Source of the DNA: Sphingobium sp.
GTDB taxonomy: Bacteria > Pseudomonadota > Alphaproteobacteria > Sphingomonadales > Sphingomonadaceae
Direction of reading: 5' to 3'
Length of the DNA: 7,106 bases
NCBI GenBank assembly: GCA_030148625.1
Contig: JASBTC010000371.1
Span: 1 to 7,106 of the forward strand
Every line of letters begins with the position of its first letter. The first letter of the stretch is position 1. Of the stretch, positions 1 through 6,002 are shown piece after piece. Position numbers and translations under genes: made by a program. Below the pieces are notes generated by a model. That model searched no databases and was not told where the DNA came from. It saw only the letters and a program-made list of their open reading frames with translations.

Positions 1-1
1 G

Positions 2-490
2 GGCTTCCCGCTCGACGTTGATGAACCGCAGAATCTGGGCGCCGATCGCGCGCTCAACATGATCGCCGCGCATGCCCAGCATGAAGGCGACCTGATCATC
101 ATCGATTTCGGGACGGCGACCACGTTCGACGTCGTCGACTATCGCGGCGCCTATAAGGGCGGGATCATCGCGCCGGGCGTCAATCTGTCGCTCGACGCGC
201 TCGTCACCGCCGCGGCCAAGCTGCCGCGCATCGCGATCGAAGCACCGAAGAGCGGTTCGGTGATCGGGCGCAACACCGTCGATCAGATGCAAATCGGCAT
301 CTATTGGGGCTATGTCGCGATGATCGAAGGGCTGCTGACGCGCACCAGGGCGGAAATCGGCCGCCCGGCGAAAGTAATCGCCACGGGTGGGCTGGCAACA
401 TTGTTCGAGGCGCACGATATGTTCGACGTGATCGAGCCCGATCTGACGATCCGCGGACTTTCGATGCTCTACGAGCGCAGCCGCGACTGA
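2..490 (+). CDS. coaX: Type III pantothenate kinase (CoaX), 3' part
   Basis: Phosphorylates pantothenate with ATP, the first committed step of coenzyme A synthesis, in the cytosol. The 5' end lies outside the window: the reading frame is open from base 2, and about 162 C-terminal residues of a usual ~255-260 are visible. Family hallmarks seen in order are LGADRALN (the G-x-D-R substrate/catalytic segment), [12 protein letters not shown] (phosphate-binding motif of the acetate kinase/Hsp70-like fold), [15 protein letters not shown], the segment around [18 protein letters not shown], and ATGGLATLF near the C-terminus. Type III kinases are typically insensitive to CoA feedback and need a monovalent cation; that is family knowledge, not visible here. 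In alphaproteobacteria coaX commonly follows birA and precedes rnj, and rnj does follow after 111 bases on the same strand. The ATG at 59 is internal, because conserved motifs precede it. The call is firm. Confidence 0.95.
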   Translation, partial: GFPLDVDEPQNLGADRALNMIAAHAQHEGDLIIIDFGTATTFDVVDYRGAYKGGIIAPGVNLSLDALVTAAAKLPRIAIEAPKSGSVIGRNTVDQMQIGIYWGYVAMIEGLLTRTRAEIGRPAKVIATGGLATLFEAHDMFDVIEPDLTIRGLSMLYERSRD

Positions 491-601
491 GGCGCTGTGA
501 CACCAAGCCGGCCGAATGCCGGAACCATCGCGTTGCCGGTCATCGGCATCGAAGGCTCCAGCCCGGCTGGGCCGACATAAAAGAATTGGACCAGAATACA
601 C
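491..601 (+). other. coaX-rnj intergenic leader with three small GC hairpins
   Basis: This 111-base gap lies between the coaX stop and the GTG start of rnj. It contains three consecutive perfect five-base-pair inverted repeats: 508-512/518-522 (CCGGC, 5-base loop), 534-538/544-548 (TGCCG, 5-base loop) and 558-562/566-570 (CCAGC, 3-base loop), spaced 9-11 bases apart. After them the sequence turns A-rich (around 577-600). No T-run follows a hairpin, so this does not look like an intrinsic terminator. I see no convincing -35/-10 pair. A stop codon (TAA, 578-580) in the rnj frame limits how far upstream rnj can start. Short GC hairpins also arise by chance in DNA of this composition, so a structured mRNA leader is only a possibility. 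Confidence 0.35.
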
Positions 602-2251
602 GTGACCAAACCCGGCAACGAACTCCTCTTCCTCGCGCTTGGCGGCTCGGGCGAGATCGGCATGAACGTCAATCTCTACGGCACCCAGGGCAAATGGGTG
701 ATGGTGGATTGCGGCCTGACCTTCGCCGATCCCTCTTATCCCGGCGTCGAGCTCATCCTGCCCGATCTCGCCTTTATCGAGGAGCGGGCCGACGATCTGC
801 TCGGCATCGTGCTGACCCATGGGCATGAGGATCATATCGGTGCCTTGCCCTATCTCGCGGCCGATCTCGGCGTACCGCTCTACGCGACGCCGTTCACCGC
901 CGGGCTGATCAAGGGCAAGCTCGACGAGGAGGGGCTGAGCGAGCGCGTCGAGCTGATCATCGTCGAGAATGAGGGCAGTTTCGCGCTCGGCCCGTTCGGT
1001 TTCCGCTATGTGCCGCTGGCGCATTCGATCCCCGAGGGGAATGCGCTGCTGATCGAGACGCCTTATGGCCGCATCTTCCACACCGGCGACTGGAAGCTCG
1101 ACGATGCGCCGCAGCTCGGCGAACCGTCGACTCCCGCGGAATTGCGCGAGATCGGCGATCAGGGCGTGCTCGCGCTCGTCTGCGATTCGACCAATGTGTT
1201 CAACCCGGAGGCATCGGGATCCGAAGGCGCGGTGCGCGACGGGCTCGACGCGGTGATCGGCGCAGCGACGGGACGCGTGCTCGTCACGACCTTTGCATCG
1301 AACGCCGCGCGGCTTCAGACTTTGGGGCAGGTGGCAAAGGATACGGGCCGCACGCTCTGCGTCGCCGGCCGCTCGCTCGACCGCATTCTGCGCGTGGCGA
1401 AGAGCGTCGGCTATTTGAAGGATTTCCCCGACACCGTCGATTTCGACACGATCATGTCGTTGCCGCCATCCAAGGCGATGATCGTGGCGACGGGCGGGCA
1501 GGGCGAACCGCGCGCCGCGCTGTCGCGGATCGCGGAGGGTAGCCATATCATCAAGCTGGGGGAGGGCGATCTGGTCGTCTTCTCGTCCAAGCAGATCCCC
1601 GGTAACGAGATCGCGATCGGCAAGATCCAGAACACGCTGTCCGCCGCAGGTGTCGCGATGGTCACCGATCGTCAGGCACACGTCCATGTCTCGGGTCATC
1701 CCGGCCGCCCCGAACTGGCGGAGATGTATCGCTGGATCAGGCCGGAGATCGTGCTGCCCGTCCATGGCGAGATGCGGCACATGGCCGAACAGGCGCGCTT
1801 CGCGCTGGCGGAGGGGGTGCCCAAATCGATCGTCCAGCAGAATGGCGAATTGCTGCGCCTGGCGCCCGACGGGCCGGTCAAGCTCGGCTTCGAACGGGTC
1901 GGGCGGCTGGTGCTCGACGGCGACGTGATTCTGCCCGCCGATGGCACGACGCTCAACGAGCGGCGCAAGGTGTCGATGCACGGCCAGATCTCGGTTGCGG
2001 TGGCGCTCGACGCGTCCGACCGCCTGCGCGGCGATCCCGAGATCAGGCTTCAGGGCGTGCCGGTGGAGGAGGATCGCCAGGACTTCCTGGCCGATGCCGT
2101 CGCCGCCGCGCGTGCGGCGGTCGGCAAGGCGGCCGGTCGTGACGAGGAATTCGTGCGTGAGGCGATCCGGCTCGGCGTGCGCCGTAAGGCGACCGAATGG
2201 ACCGGCAAGAAGCCTGTGGTCGACGTGCTGATCGTGAGGGTGGGAAAATGA
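602..2251 (+). CDS. rnj: Ribonuclease J (beta-CASP metallo-beta-lactamase)
   Basis: A 5'-to-3' exoribonuclease, with endonuclease activity in some homologues, acting in mRNA decay and, in alphaproteobacteria, rRNA 5'-end maturation. At 549 aa it is normal for the family (B. subtilis RNase J1 is 555). The two-zinc centre is intact: H73-x-H75-x-D77-H78 in THGHEDH, H141 in AHSIPEG, D163 in HTGDWKLD, and H388 in PVHGEMRH. The beta-CASP domain shows CDSTN at 194-198, the TGGQGEPRAALSRI segment, and HVSGHPGRPE around H362-H366, which binds RNA 5' phosphate in the family. The C-terminal domain ends with the usual RRKATEWTGKKPVVDVLIV. The start is GTG: an in-frame TAA at 578-580 precedes it, no other start codon lies between, and KPGNELLFLALGGSGEIGMN matches family N-termini as I recall them. 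The ribosome site is weak (GGA at 588-590). It lies between coaX and the overlapping DUF1467 gene. Confidence 0.96.
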   Translation: MTKPGNELLFLALGGSGEIGMNVNLYGTQGKWVMVDCGLTFADPSYPGVELILPDLAFIEERADDLLGIVLTHGHEDHIGALPYLAADLGVPLYATPFTAGLIKGKLDEEGLSERVELIIVENEGSFALGPFGFRYVPLAHSIPEGNALLIETPYGRIFHTGDWKLDDAPQLGEPSTPAELREIGDQGVLALVCDSTNVFNPEASGSEGAVRDGLDAVIGAATGRVLVTTFASNAARLQTLGQVAKDTGRTLCVAGRSLDRILRVAKSVGYLKDFPDTVDFDTIMSLPPSKAMIVATGGQGEPRAALSRIAEGSHIIKLGEGDLVVFSSKQIPGNEIAIGKIQNTLSAAGVAMVTDRQAHVHVSGHPGRPELAEMYRWIRPEIVLPVHGEMRHMAEQARFALAEGVPKSIVQQNGELLRLAPDGPVKLGFERVGRLVLDGDVILPADGTTLNERRKVSMHGQISVAVALDASDRLRGDPEIRLQGVPVEEDRQDFLADAVAAARAAVGKAAGRDEEFVREAIRLGVRRKATEWTGKKPVVDVLIVRVGK

Positions 2252-2511
2252 CCTGGACCTCGGCCCTCGCAATCTACCTGTTGTTCTGGGTGATGTGTGC
2301 CTTCGTCGTGCTGCCTTTTCACGCGCGCACCCATGACGAGGCGGGCCTCGCCAAGATCCCGGGCCAGGCGGACAGTGCACCGGCCGAGTTCCGCCCGTTC
2401 CGGGTGGTGCTGTGGACCAGCCTGATTTCGGCGTTCGTCTTCGGTCTCTATTACGCCAACTATGTCTTTGGCTGGCTGACCGCCGACATGTTCGACGTGT
2501 TTTCGGGTTGA
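2248..2511 (+). CDS. DUF1467 family two-helix membrane protein
   Basis: A small inner-membrane protein of 87 aa and unknown function. Two hydrophobic helices are visible: residues about 5-23 (LAIYLLFWVMCAFVVLPF) and about 51-74 (VVLWTSLISAFVFGLYYANYVFGW), joined by a polar loop of roughly 25 residues. The pattern of an aromatic-rich first helix ending in LPF, a polar loop with APAEFRPFRV, then a second helix is what I recall for DUF1467, a family typical of alphaproteobacteria. The ATG overlaps the rnj stop as ATGA (2248-2251), and a good ribosome site (GAGGG, 2236-2240) sits seven bases upstream, inside rnj. This indicates translational coupling, and the upstream in-frame extension is rejected for the same reason. 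roxA follows after 23 bases. Position next to RNase J suggests, but does not show, a link to RNA metabolism at the membrane. Confidence 0.85.
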   Translation: MTWTSALAIYLLFWVMCAFVVLPFHARTHDEAGLAKIPGQADSAPAEFRPFRVVLWTSLISAFVFGLYYANYVFGWLTADMFDVFSG

Positions 2512-2534
2512 GCGGCAATCCGCCGCGAGCGACC

Positions 2535-3686
2535 ATGCAACTGAACCATTTCGATATCGACGGCTTCCTGCGCGATTATTGGCAAAGGAAACCGCTGCTG
2601 ATCCGGAATCCCTGGATTTCGTGGCGCAATCCACTCGATCCCGACGAACTTGCGGGGCTGGCCTGCGAGGAGGGCGTCGAATCGCGCCTCGTCGTGCGGA
2701 CCCGCGACAGCTGGAAGCTCGAACATGGCCCGTTCCCCGAAGCGCGCTTTGCGAAGCTGGGGAAAAGGCCATGGACCTTGCTGGTTCAGGCGGTCGATCA
2801 TCATGTCCCCGATGTCGCGGCGCTGGTCGAACCGTTTCGTTTCATCCCCAATTGGCGGATCGACGATGTGATGGTGAGTATCGCCGCCGATAGCGGCGGT
2901 GTGGGGCCGCATTTCGACCAATATGACGTATTCCTGATCCAGGGGCTTGGCAGGCGCCGCTGGCGGGTCGGTGGGCGCTGCGATCAGGCAAGCGAATTGC
3001 TGCCGCATGACGATCTGCGTCTGCTCGCCGATTTCGACGTCACCGACGAATGGATCCTCGAACCCGGTGACATCCTCTATGTGCCGCCGGGCGTCGCGCA
3101 TGACGGCATCGCGGTCGGCGACGATTGCATGACCTATTCGATCGGCTTTCGCGCTCCCTCGCGGGGCGAACTGATCGCCGGCTGGTCGGATCATCTGGTC
3201 GAGGCGATCGAGGACGATGATCGTTACGGGGACGCGAACCTCCCCGCACAGTCGAATCCGGGCGAAATCTCGGCGAGTGCGATTGCGGCGCTGCACGCGA
3301 TGGTGACCGAAAAGATGCGCGACCGCGACGGGTTCGCGCGCTGGTTCGGCCAATATAGCAGCACGCCCAAATATCCCGATATGGACTGGCAGCCGGAAGA
3401 GCCGATCGCGCGCGCGGACCTGCATGCATGTCTCGGCGACGCCGTGCCGTTGACCCGCAATCCGGCCAGCCGCTTTTCCTTCATCCGGCAAGGGCAGGAT
3501 GCGCTGCTGCTGTTCGTCGATGGCGAGGGTTTCGATTGCACCGGAGAAACTGCCGCATTCGCCGAGCAGCTCTGCGCGCGGGATGGTATCACTGTCGATC
3601 CGGCACTGGCGCAATCGGATGAGGCGATGACGCTGATCGCGGCGCTGGTCGATCAGGGCAGCGTGGCGTTCGACGGCGAGGAATAG
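2535..3686 (+). CDS. roxA: Ribosomal protein uL16 arginine 3-hydroxylase-like JmjC oxygenase (RoxA/YcfD)
   Basis: An Fe(II)/2-oxoglutarate dioxygenase. The E. coli counterpart YcfD/RoxA hydroxylates Arg81 of ribosomal protein uL16. The 383 aa (E. coli 373) align well from end to end with what I recall of E. coli: DPDELAGLA near the N-terminus, SRLV, HGPF, LLVQAVDH, PFRFIPNWRIDDVMVS, GGVGPHFDQYDVFLIQG, GRRRWRVG, LEPGDILYVPPGVAHDG, SIGFRAPSRGELI. The iron triad is present as H126, D128 and H189; the arginine run at 140-142 includes the counterpart of E. coli R140, a 2-oxoglutarate ligand. The region after about residue 205 matches the dimerisation and winged-helix-like part, ending LVDQGSVAFDGEE. 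ATG 2535 is chosen because MQLNHFDIDGFLRDYWQRKP matches family starts; its ribosome site is weak (GAG, 2527-2529). It is last in the rnj operon. The substrate in this organism is inferred. Confidence 0.9.
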   Translation: MQLNHFDIDGFLRDYWQRKPLLIRNPWISWRNPLDPDELAGLACEEGVESRLVVRTRDSWKLEHGPFPEARFAKLGKRPWTLLVQAVDHHVPDVAALVEPFRFIPNWRIDDVMVSIAADSGGVGPHFDQYDVFLIQGLGRRRWRVGGRCDQASELLPHDDLRLLADFDVTDEWILEPGDILYVPPGVAHDGIAVGDDCMTYSIGFRAPSRGELIAGWSDHLVEAIEDDDRYGDANLPAQSNPGEISASAIAALHAMVTEKMRDRDGFARWFGQYSSTPKYPDMDWQPEEPIARADLHACLGDAVPLTRNPASRFSFIRQGQDALLLFVDGEGFDCTGETAAFAEQLCARDGITVDPALAQSDEAMTLIAALVDQGSVAFDGEE

Positions 3687-3709
3687 GTTTGATCCAACGG
3701 GATCGAAAC
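3687..3709 (+). terminator. Hairpin directly after the roxA stop codon
   Basis: GTTT+GATCC (3687-3695) pairs with GGATC+AAAC (3700-3704 and 3706-3709) around an AACG loop, with a single bulged G at 3705. This gives nine base pairs starting on the base after the TAG stop. There is no T-run behind it (ACTCCCTTGTC follows), so it is not a classical intrinsic terminator. It could protect the 3' end of the operon mRNA or act together with the larger palindrome that begins eight bases later. Confidence 0.4.
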
Positions 3710-3716
3710 ACTCCCT

Positions 3717-3801
3717 TGTCATTCCCGCGAAAGCGGGAATCCCGCTTCTTCTTTCGGATATTCCACGGAAAAGCTGGATTCCCGCGTTCGCGGGAATGAC
3801 A
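3717..3801. repeat. 85-bp dispersed-type palindromic element with nested hairpins
   Basis: Two 26-base arms, 3717-3742 and 3776-3801, are inverted copies with one mismatch in 26, separated by 33 bases (3743-3775). Each arm is itself a hairpin: ATTCCCGC/GCGGGAAT with a GAAA loop at 3721-3740, and a nine-base-pair stem with a TT loop at 3778-3797. The whole element can therefore fold as one long stem or as two small ones. The core TCATTCCCGCGAAAGCGGGA, which translates spuriously as SRERGNP and DSRFRGND, is one I recognise as a common intergenic palindrome of many proteobacterial genomes. It sits between the convergent roxA and rluE genes, where such elements usually lie, and a pyrimidine-rich run (3744-3755) follows the first hairpin, so it may also end transcription. 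No target-site duplication is evident. Copy number cannot be judged from one window. Confidence 0.85.
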
Positions 3802-3814
3802 GAGAGGCGTTACG

Positions 3815-4369
3815 TCACCCGCGATCCGGCGCCTCACGCCATTCCCCGGGTTGAATGCCGTCGAGCGTCCAGTCACCGATGCGCCATCGCACGAGCCGCA
3901 GCGTGGGCAGGCCGATTGCCGCCGTCATCCGGCGCACCTGCCGGTTTCGTCCTTCGCGGATCGTCAACCTGATCCAGCAATCGGGCACGCTCTTGCGGAA
4001 ACGGACCGGCGGATCGCGGGGCCAGAGGGTGGGGGCGGCGATGCGCTCGACTTCGGCCGGCCGGGTCGGTCCGTCCTTCAGCATGACACCACGCCTCAGC
4101 GGCTCGAGGTCCGCGTCGCCGGGGTCGCCTTCGACCTGCACCAGATAGGATTTCGACATCTTGAACCTGGGATCGGCGATCCGCGCCTGCAGTCTGCCGT
4201 CATCGGTCAGCAGCAACAGGCCTTCGCTATCGCGATCGAGCCGTCCAGCGGGATAGACGCCCGGCAAATCGATGAAATCCGACAGCGTCGCGCGCGCCGC
4301 GTCCGTGCCGCGATCGGTGAATTGCGACAGCACCTCATAGGGTTTGTTGAACAGGATCAATCGCGACAT
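3815..4369 (-). CDS. rluE: 23S rRNA pseudouridine synthase, RluE type (RsuA family)
   Basis: Isomerises a uridine in 23S rRNA; E. coli RluE makes pseudouridine 2457. The 184 aa resemble E. coli RluE throughout as I recall it: [17 protein letters not shown] at the N-terminus, the catalytic [18 protein letters not shown] with D45 as nucleophile, [39 protein letters not shown], the RNA-binding signature [23 protein letters not shown], and GEWRE at the C-terminus. There is no S4 domain, as in RluE and unlike RsuA or RluB, and the N-terminal tail of the E. coli protein is absent. I prefer the ATG at 4369: GAGAGAGG lies just upstream and the next residues are [11 protein letters not shown]. An in-frame ATG at 4381 adds four residues but has purines directly abutting it and no spaced ribosome site. 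It converges on roxA and lies 74 bases downstream of the AraC regulator on the same strand. The exact target uridine is inferred. Confidence 0.93.
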   Translation of the reverse strand: MSRLILFNKPYEVLSQFTDRGTDAARATLSDFIDLPGVYPAGRLDRDSEGLLLLTDDGRLQARIADPRFKMSKSYLVQVEGDPGDADLEPLRRGVMLKDGPTRPAEVERIAAPTLWPRDPPVRFRKSVPDCWIRLTIREGRNRQVRRMTAAIGLPTLRLVRWRIGDWTLDGIQPGEWREAPDRG

Positions 4370-4443
4370 CGCCTCTCTCATTCTCGATTTTCGTCACGTG
4401 CGCGACCAGGTGATCGAGGTTTCAACCAGATAAAAAGCTCGAT
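4370..4443 (-). other. Spacer between araC-type gene and rluE
   Basis: A 74-base gap between two genes of the same strand. It contains a six-base inverted repeat, ATCGAG (4413-4418) and CTCGAT (4438-4443), with a 19-base A/T-rich interior that includes a run of five T on the minus strand (TTTTT). The stem is short and the loop long, so a terminator for the regulator gene is possible but weak. I see no convincing promoter for rluE here, although the A/T-rich tract would be the place to look. Confidence 0.3.
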
Positions 4444-5286
4444 TTACATTCTAGACGCCACAGTCTTGGGTTCGTCGAGAAGATTGTAGACGAGCGAGTC
4501 GCCGCTGACGCCCTTGCGTCTCACATAGTCGCGTGGGCTGATGCCCGTCAGCGATCTGAATTCATTGTGGAAATGCGCGTCGTCGAAAAACTCCAGGCGA
4601 ACATCGGCGGCATGGCTTCCGCCCCAGGGTGACGGATGAAGCGCCCTCATGACCCGATTGAGCCGGGCGACCCGCAACAGCGTTTTGGGCGATACGGCGA
4701 TATCGGCATGGAAATGATTGCGGAGCGTCCGTTCGCTCAGGCCGAACCGGTTCGCGATCGAAGCGACCGAACCGCGCAGCCGGTTCGCGGCGATGTCACC
4801 GGCGATGTCGTGGACATGGCTCGAACGATCCCCCCGGCCAGCGCGCAGGAGATCGCGCAGATGCGATTGGACGACTTCGCAGCGCTCCGAAAATCCGCGC
4901 GCGCTTTCGAGGTGGTCGAGCAAGCGCACGGCATTCCGGCCAAGAGGAAGCGAGAGGTCGAGGCATATCCCCTGTGCCTGCGAAACGGCGCCGGGTGCCA
5001 GCAGGTCCGCGCCACGGAATGTCAGCACCGCCACAAAGGCGTGGATACATCCCTCGGGCCTGGTCAGCCGCGTTCGCGCATTGAAGCCCCATAGCGAAAG
5101 ACGCGGCATCGGCTCGAAATCGCCATGCCGTTCGAAACTGTACGCCGCGCCAAGCGTGACATGGAGCAGGGGGGTGGCGAGCGGGAGTTCCAGCGACAAT
5201 CCGACGGGGACCTGATCGCGCCGTTCGACAAAGCCGGTCAGGAACTGATGCAGATCCGCCGCAGCGGGTTGCCAGTGAACAAGCAT
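4444..5286 (-). CDS. AraC-family transcriptional regulator
   Basis: A 280-aa DNA-binding regulator. The C-terminal half has the AraC double helix-turn-helix: the first at about 174-195 (VASIANRFGLSERTLRNHF), the second at about 226-246, followed by the family signature ending FHNEFRSLTGISPRDYVRR (239-257). The N-terminal half (residues 1-150) lacks the HxH cupin motifs of sugar sensors and looks like the DUF6597-type sensor of proteobacterial AraC proteins, with HVTLGAAYSFERHG and PRLSLWGFNARTRL. The ligand is unknown. Oddities: in the second helix-turn-helix the usual alanine and the glycine before F-x-D are replaced by D228 and E232, and about 20 residues follow the signature. The ATG at 5286 has only a weak ribosome site (GAGAAG). 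It is divergent from the membrane-protein gene at 5421, which is its obvious candidate target, together with its own promoter. Confidence 0.88.
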   Translation of the reverse strand: MLVHWQPAAADLHQFLTGFVERRDQVPVGLSLELPLATPLLHVTLGAAYSFERHGDFEPMPRLSLWGFNARTRLTRPEGCIHAFVAVLTFRGADLLAPGAVSQAQGICLDLSLPLGRNAVRLLDHLESARGFSERCEVVQSHLRDLLRAGRGDRSSHVHDIAGDIAANRLRGSVASIANRFGLSERTLRNHFHADIAVSPKTLLRVARLNRVMRALHPSPWGGSHAADVRLEFFDDAHFHNEFRSLTGISPRDYVRRKGVSGDSLVYNLLDEPKTVASRM

Positions 5287-5420
5287 GGGCTTCTCGACCT
5301 CGCTCGAACGCGCTTTCCGATTTTTCCAAGCATCGTCCGTTGTCGTCTTTTAGAGTGATTTCGAGGCAGGCGGACTCACCTGTCGGCTTGGAAATCGCGG
5401 CAGACAAGGGGCATTCGATC
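5287..5420. promoter_or_regulatory. Divergent control region with spaced inverted repeat
   Basis: This 134-bp region lies upstream of both the AraC-type gene (leftwards) and the membrane-protein gene (rightwards). TTTCCAAG at 5323-5330 is repeated inverted as CTTGGAAA at 5387-5394. The match continues as CGAT on the outer side (5318-5321 and 5394-5397) if two extra T residues are allowed in the left copy. The half-sites are about 64 bp apart centre to centre, close to six helical turns, and each lies roughly 25-30 bases from one of the two start codons. This is a reasonable candidate operator pair for the regulator. I could not assign -35/-10 boxes with confidence in either direction. A ribosome site AAGGGG (5406-5411) lies nine bases before the ATG at 5421. 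Confidence 0.4.
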
Positions 5421-5990
5421 ATGACATTTGACGAAATGCGAGCGGATTTCATCGTGCGGCGCAAGGGATCGCTGGCGCTGCCGATCACCGGAGCGACGGT
5501 CTATACGCTGGCGGCGATCCTCAGCCTCGTCGTCGCGCCCCGGTTTCACAATCTGACGCTGACATTATGCTTCTGGTCGATCCTGCCGCTCGGCATGATG
5601 ATCGGGCGTTTCCGGGGGGAGGAAATGGGGTCTCCGCCCGAAAACCCGCTGTTCCGTCTCTCGGCCATGGCGCGGATCATGGCGCTGGCGACCTGGGCGA
5701 TCCATATTCCGGTGTGGATCTACGCGCCTTCGCTCTTCCCGATCACCGTCGGCATCGGTTTCGCGCTGCACTGGGTGGTGTTTTCCTGGACCATCGGCCA
5801 CCCGCTGGGGCTGGTCCATCTCGCCATGCGCATCGCTTTTGTCCTTGGCGCCTGGCATCTTTGCCCCGGCAACCGGATGGGCGCGGTCAGCGTCGGCATC
5901 GCGCTGGCCTATGCGGTCTCGCTGATCCAGCTCGGTCAGGTCGATTGGCAAAGGCGGCTCGGTCTGGATTTCGACCCGCGACGGCGGTGA
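5421..5990 (+). CDS. Six-helix membrane protein, probable DUF7010 family
   Basis: An integral inner-membrane protein of 189 aa and unknown function. Six hydrophobic segments can be read at about residues 17-39, 45-62, 82-102, 105-123, 128-148 and 153-171. A charged N-terminus (MTFDEMRADFIVRRKGS) and a charged C-terminal tail (DWQRRLGLDFDPRRR) flank them. The layout, with an N-terminal MRxDFxxRRKG, a short loop ending ENPLFRL after the second helix, and H-W-x(3)-SW in the fourth, resembles what I recall of the DUF7010 family; this assignment is from memory and moderate. The start at ATG 5421 is supported by AAGGGG nine bases upstream. The frame stays open upstream to a TTG at 5340, but that stretch (5340-5420) has no hydrophobic or family character. 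It is divergent from the AraC-type regulator, which may control it, and its stop is 12 bases from that of the convergent coiled-coil gene. Confidence 0.8.
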   Translation: MTFDEMRADFIVRRKGSLALPITGATVYTLAAILSLVVAPRFHNLTLTLCFWSILPLGMMIGRFRGEEMGSPPENPLFRLSAMARIMALATWAIHIPVWIYAPSLFPITVGIGFALHWVVFSWTIGHPLGLVHLAMRIAFVLGAWHLCPGNRMGAVSVGIALAYAVSLIQLGQVDWQRRLGLDFDPRRR

Positions 5991-6002
5991 AGGCCGGGGC
6001 GA

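Noticed and set aside
551..577. Faint likeness of GGCTCCAGCCCGGCTGGGCC to a tRNA T-arm and 3' end (antisense reading VGPAGLEP)
   Set aside because: No T-stem pairs around the loop, no matching 5' acceptor strand exists about 75 bases upstream, and CCA is absent. It cannot be a functional tRNA, and the match is too short to claim a remnant.
469..672. Minus-strand 67-codon reading frame across the coaX-rnj junction
   Set aside because: It overlaps both well-supported genes and resembles the spurious peptides often annotated from structured intergenic DNA; it has no independent support.
2050..2772. Minus-strand 240-codon reading frame opposite rnj, DUF1467 and roxA
   Set aside because: Low-complexity Arg/Ala/Ser-rich translation typical of the antisense of GC-rich genes; the plus-strand genes are clear family members.
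2460..3722. Minus-strand 420-codon reading frame opposite roxA
   Set aside because: Antisense shadow of a gene with complete catalytic motifs; the translation has no recognisable domain.
4370..4381. Upstream ATG for rluE at 4381
   Set aside because: It has no properly spaced ribosome site, whereas the ATG at 4369 follows GAGAGAGG and begins at the conserved segment. The difference is four residues, and the upstream start cannot be excluded.
4448..4453. TAGAAT on the minus strand as a -10 box for rluE
   Set aside because: Five of six bases match the consensus, but no acceptable -35 lies at 16-18 bases and it falls in the last codons of the regulator gene; too weak to annotate.
5340..5420. 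In-frame TTG start giving the membrane protein 27 extra residues
   Set aside because: The extension lacks family character, and the ATG at 5421 has a well-placed AAGGGG ribosome site.
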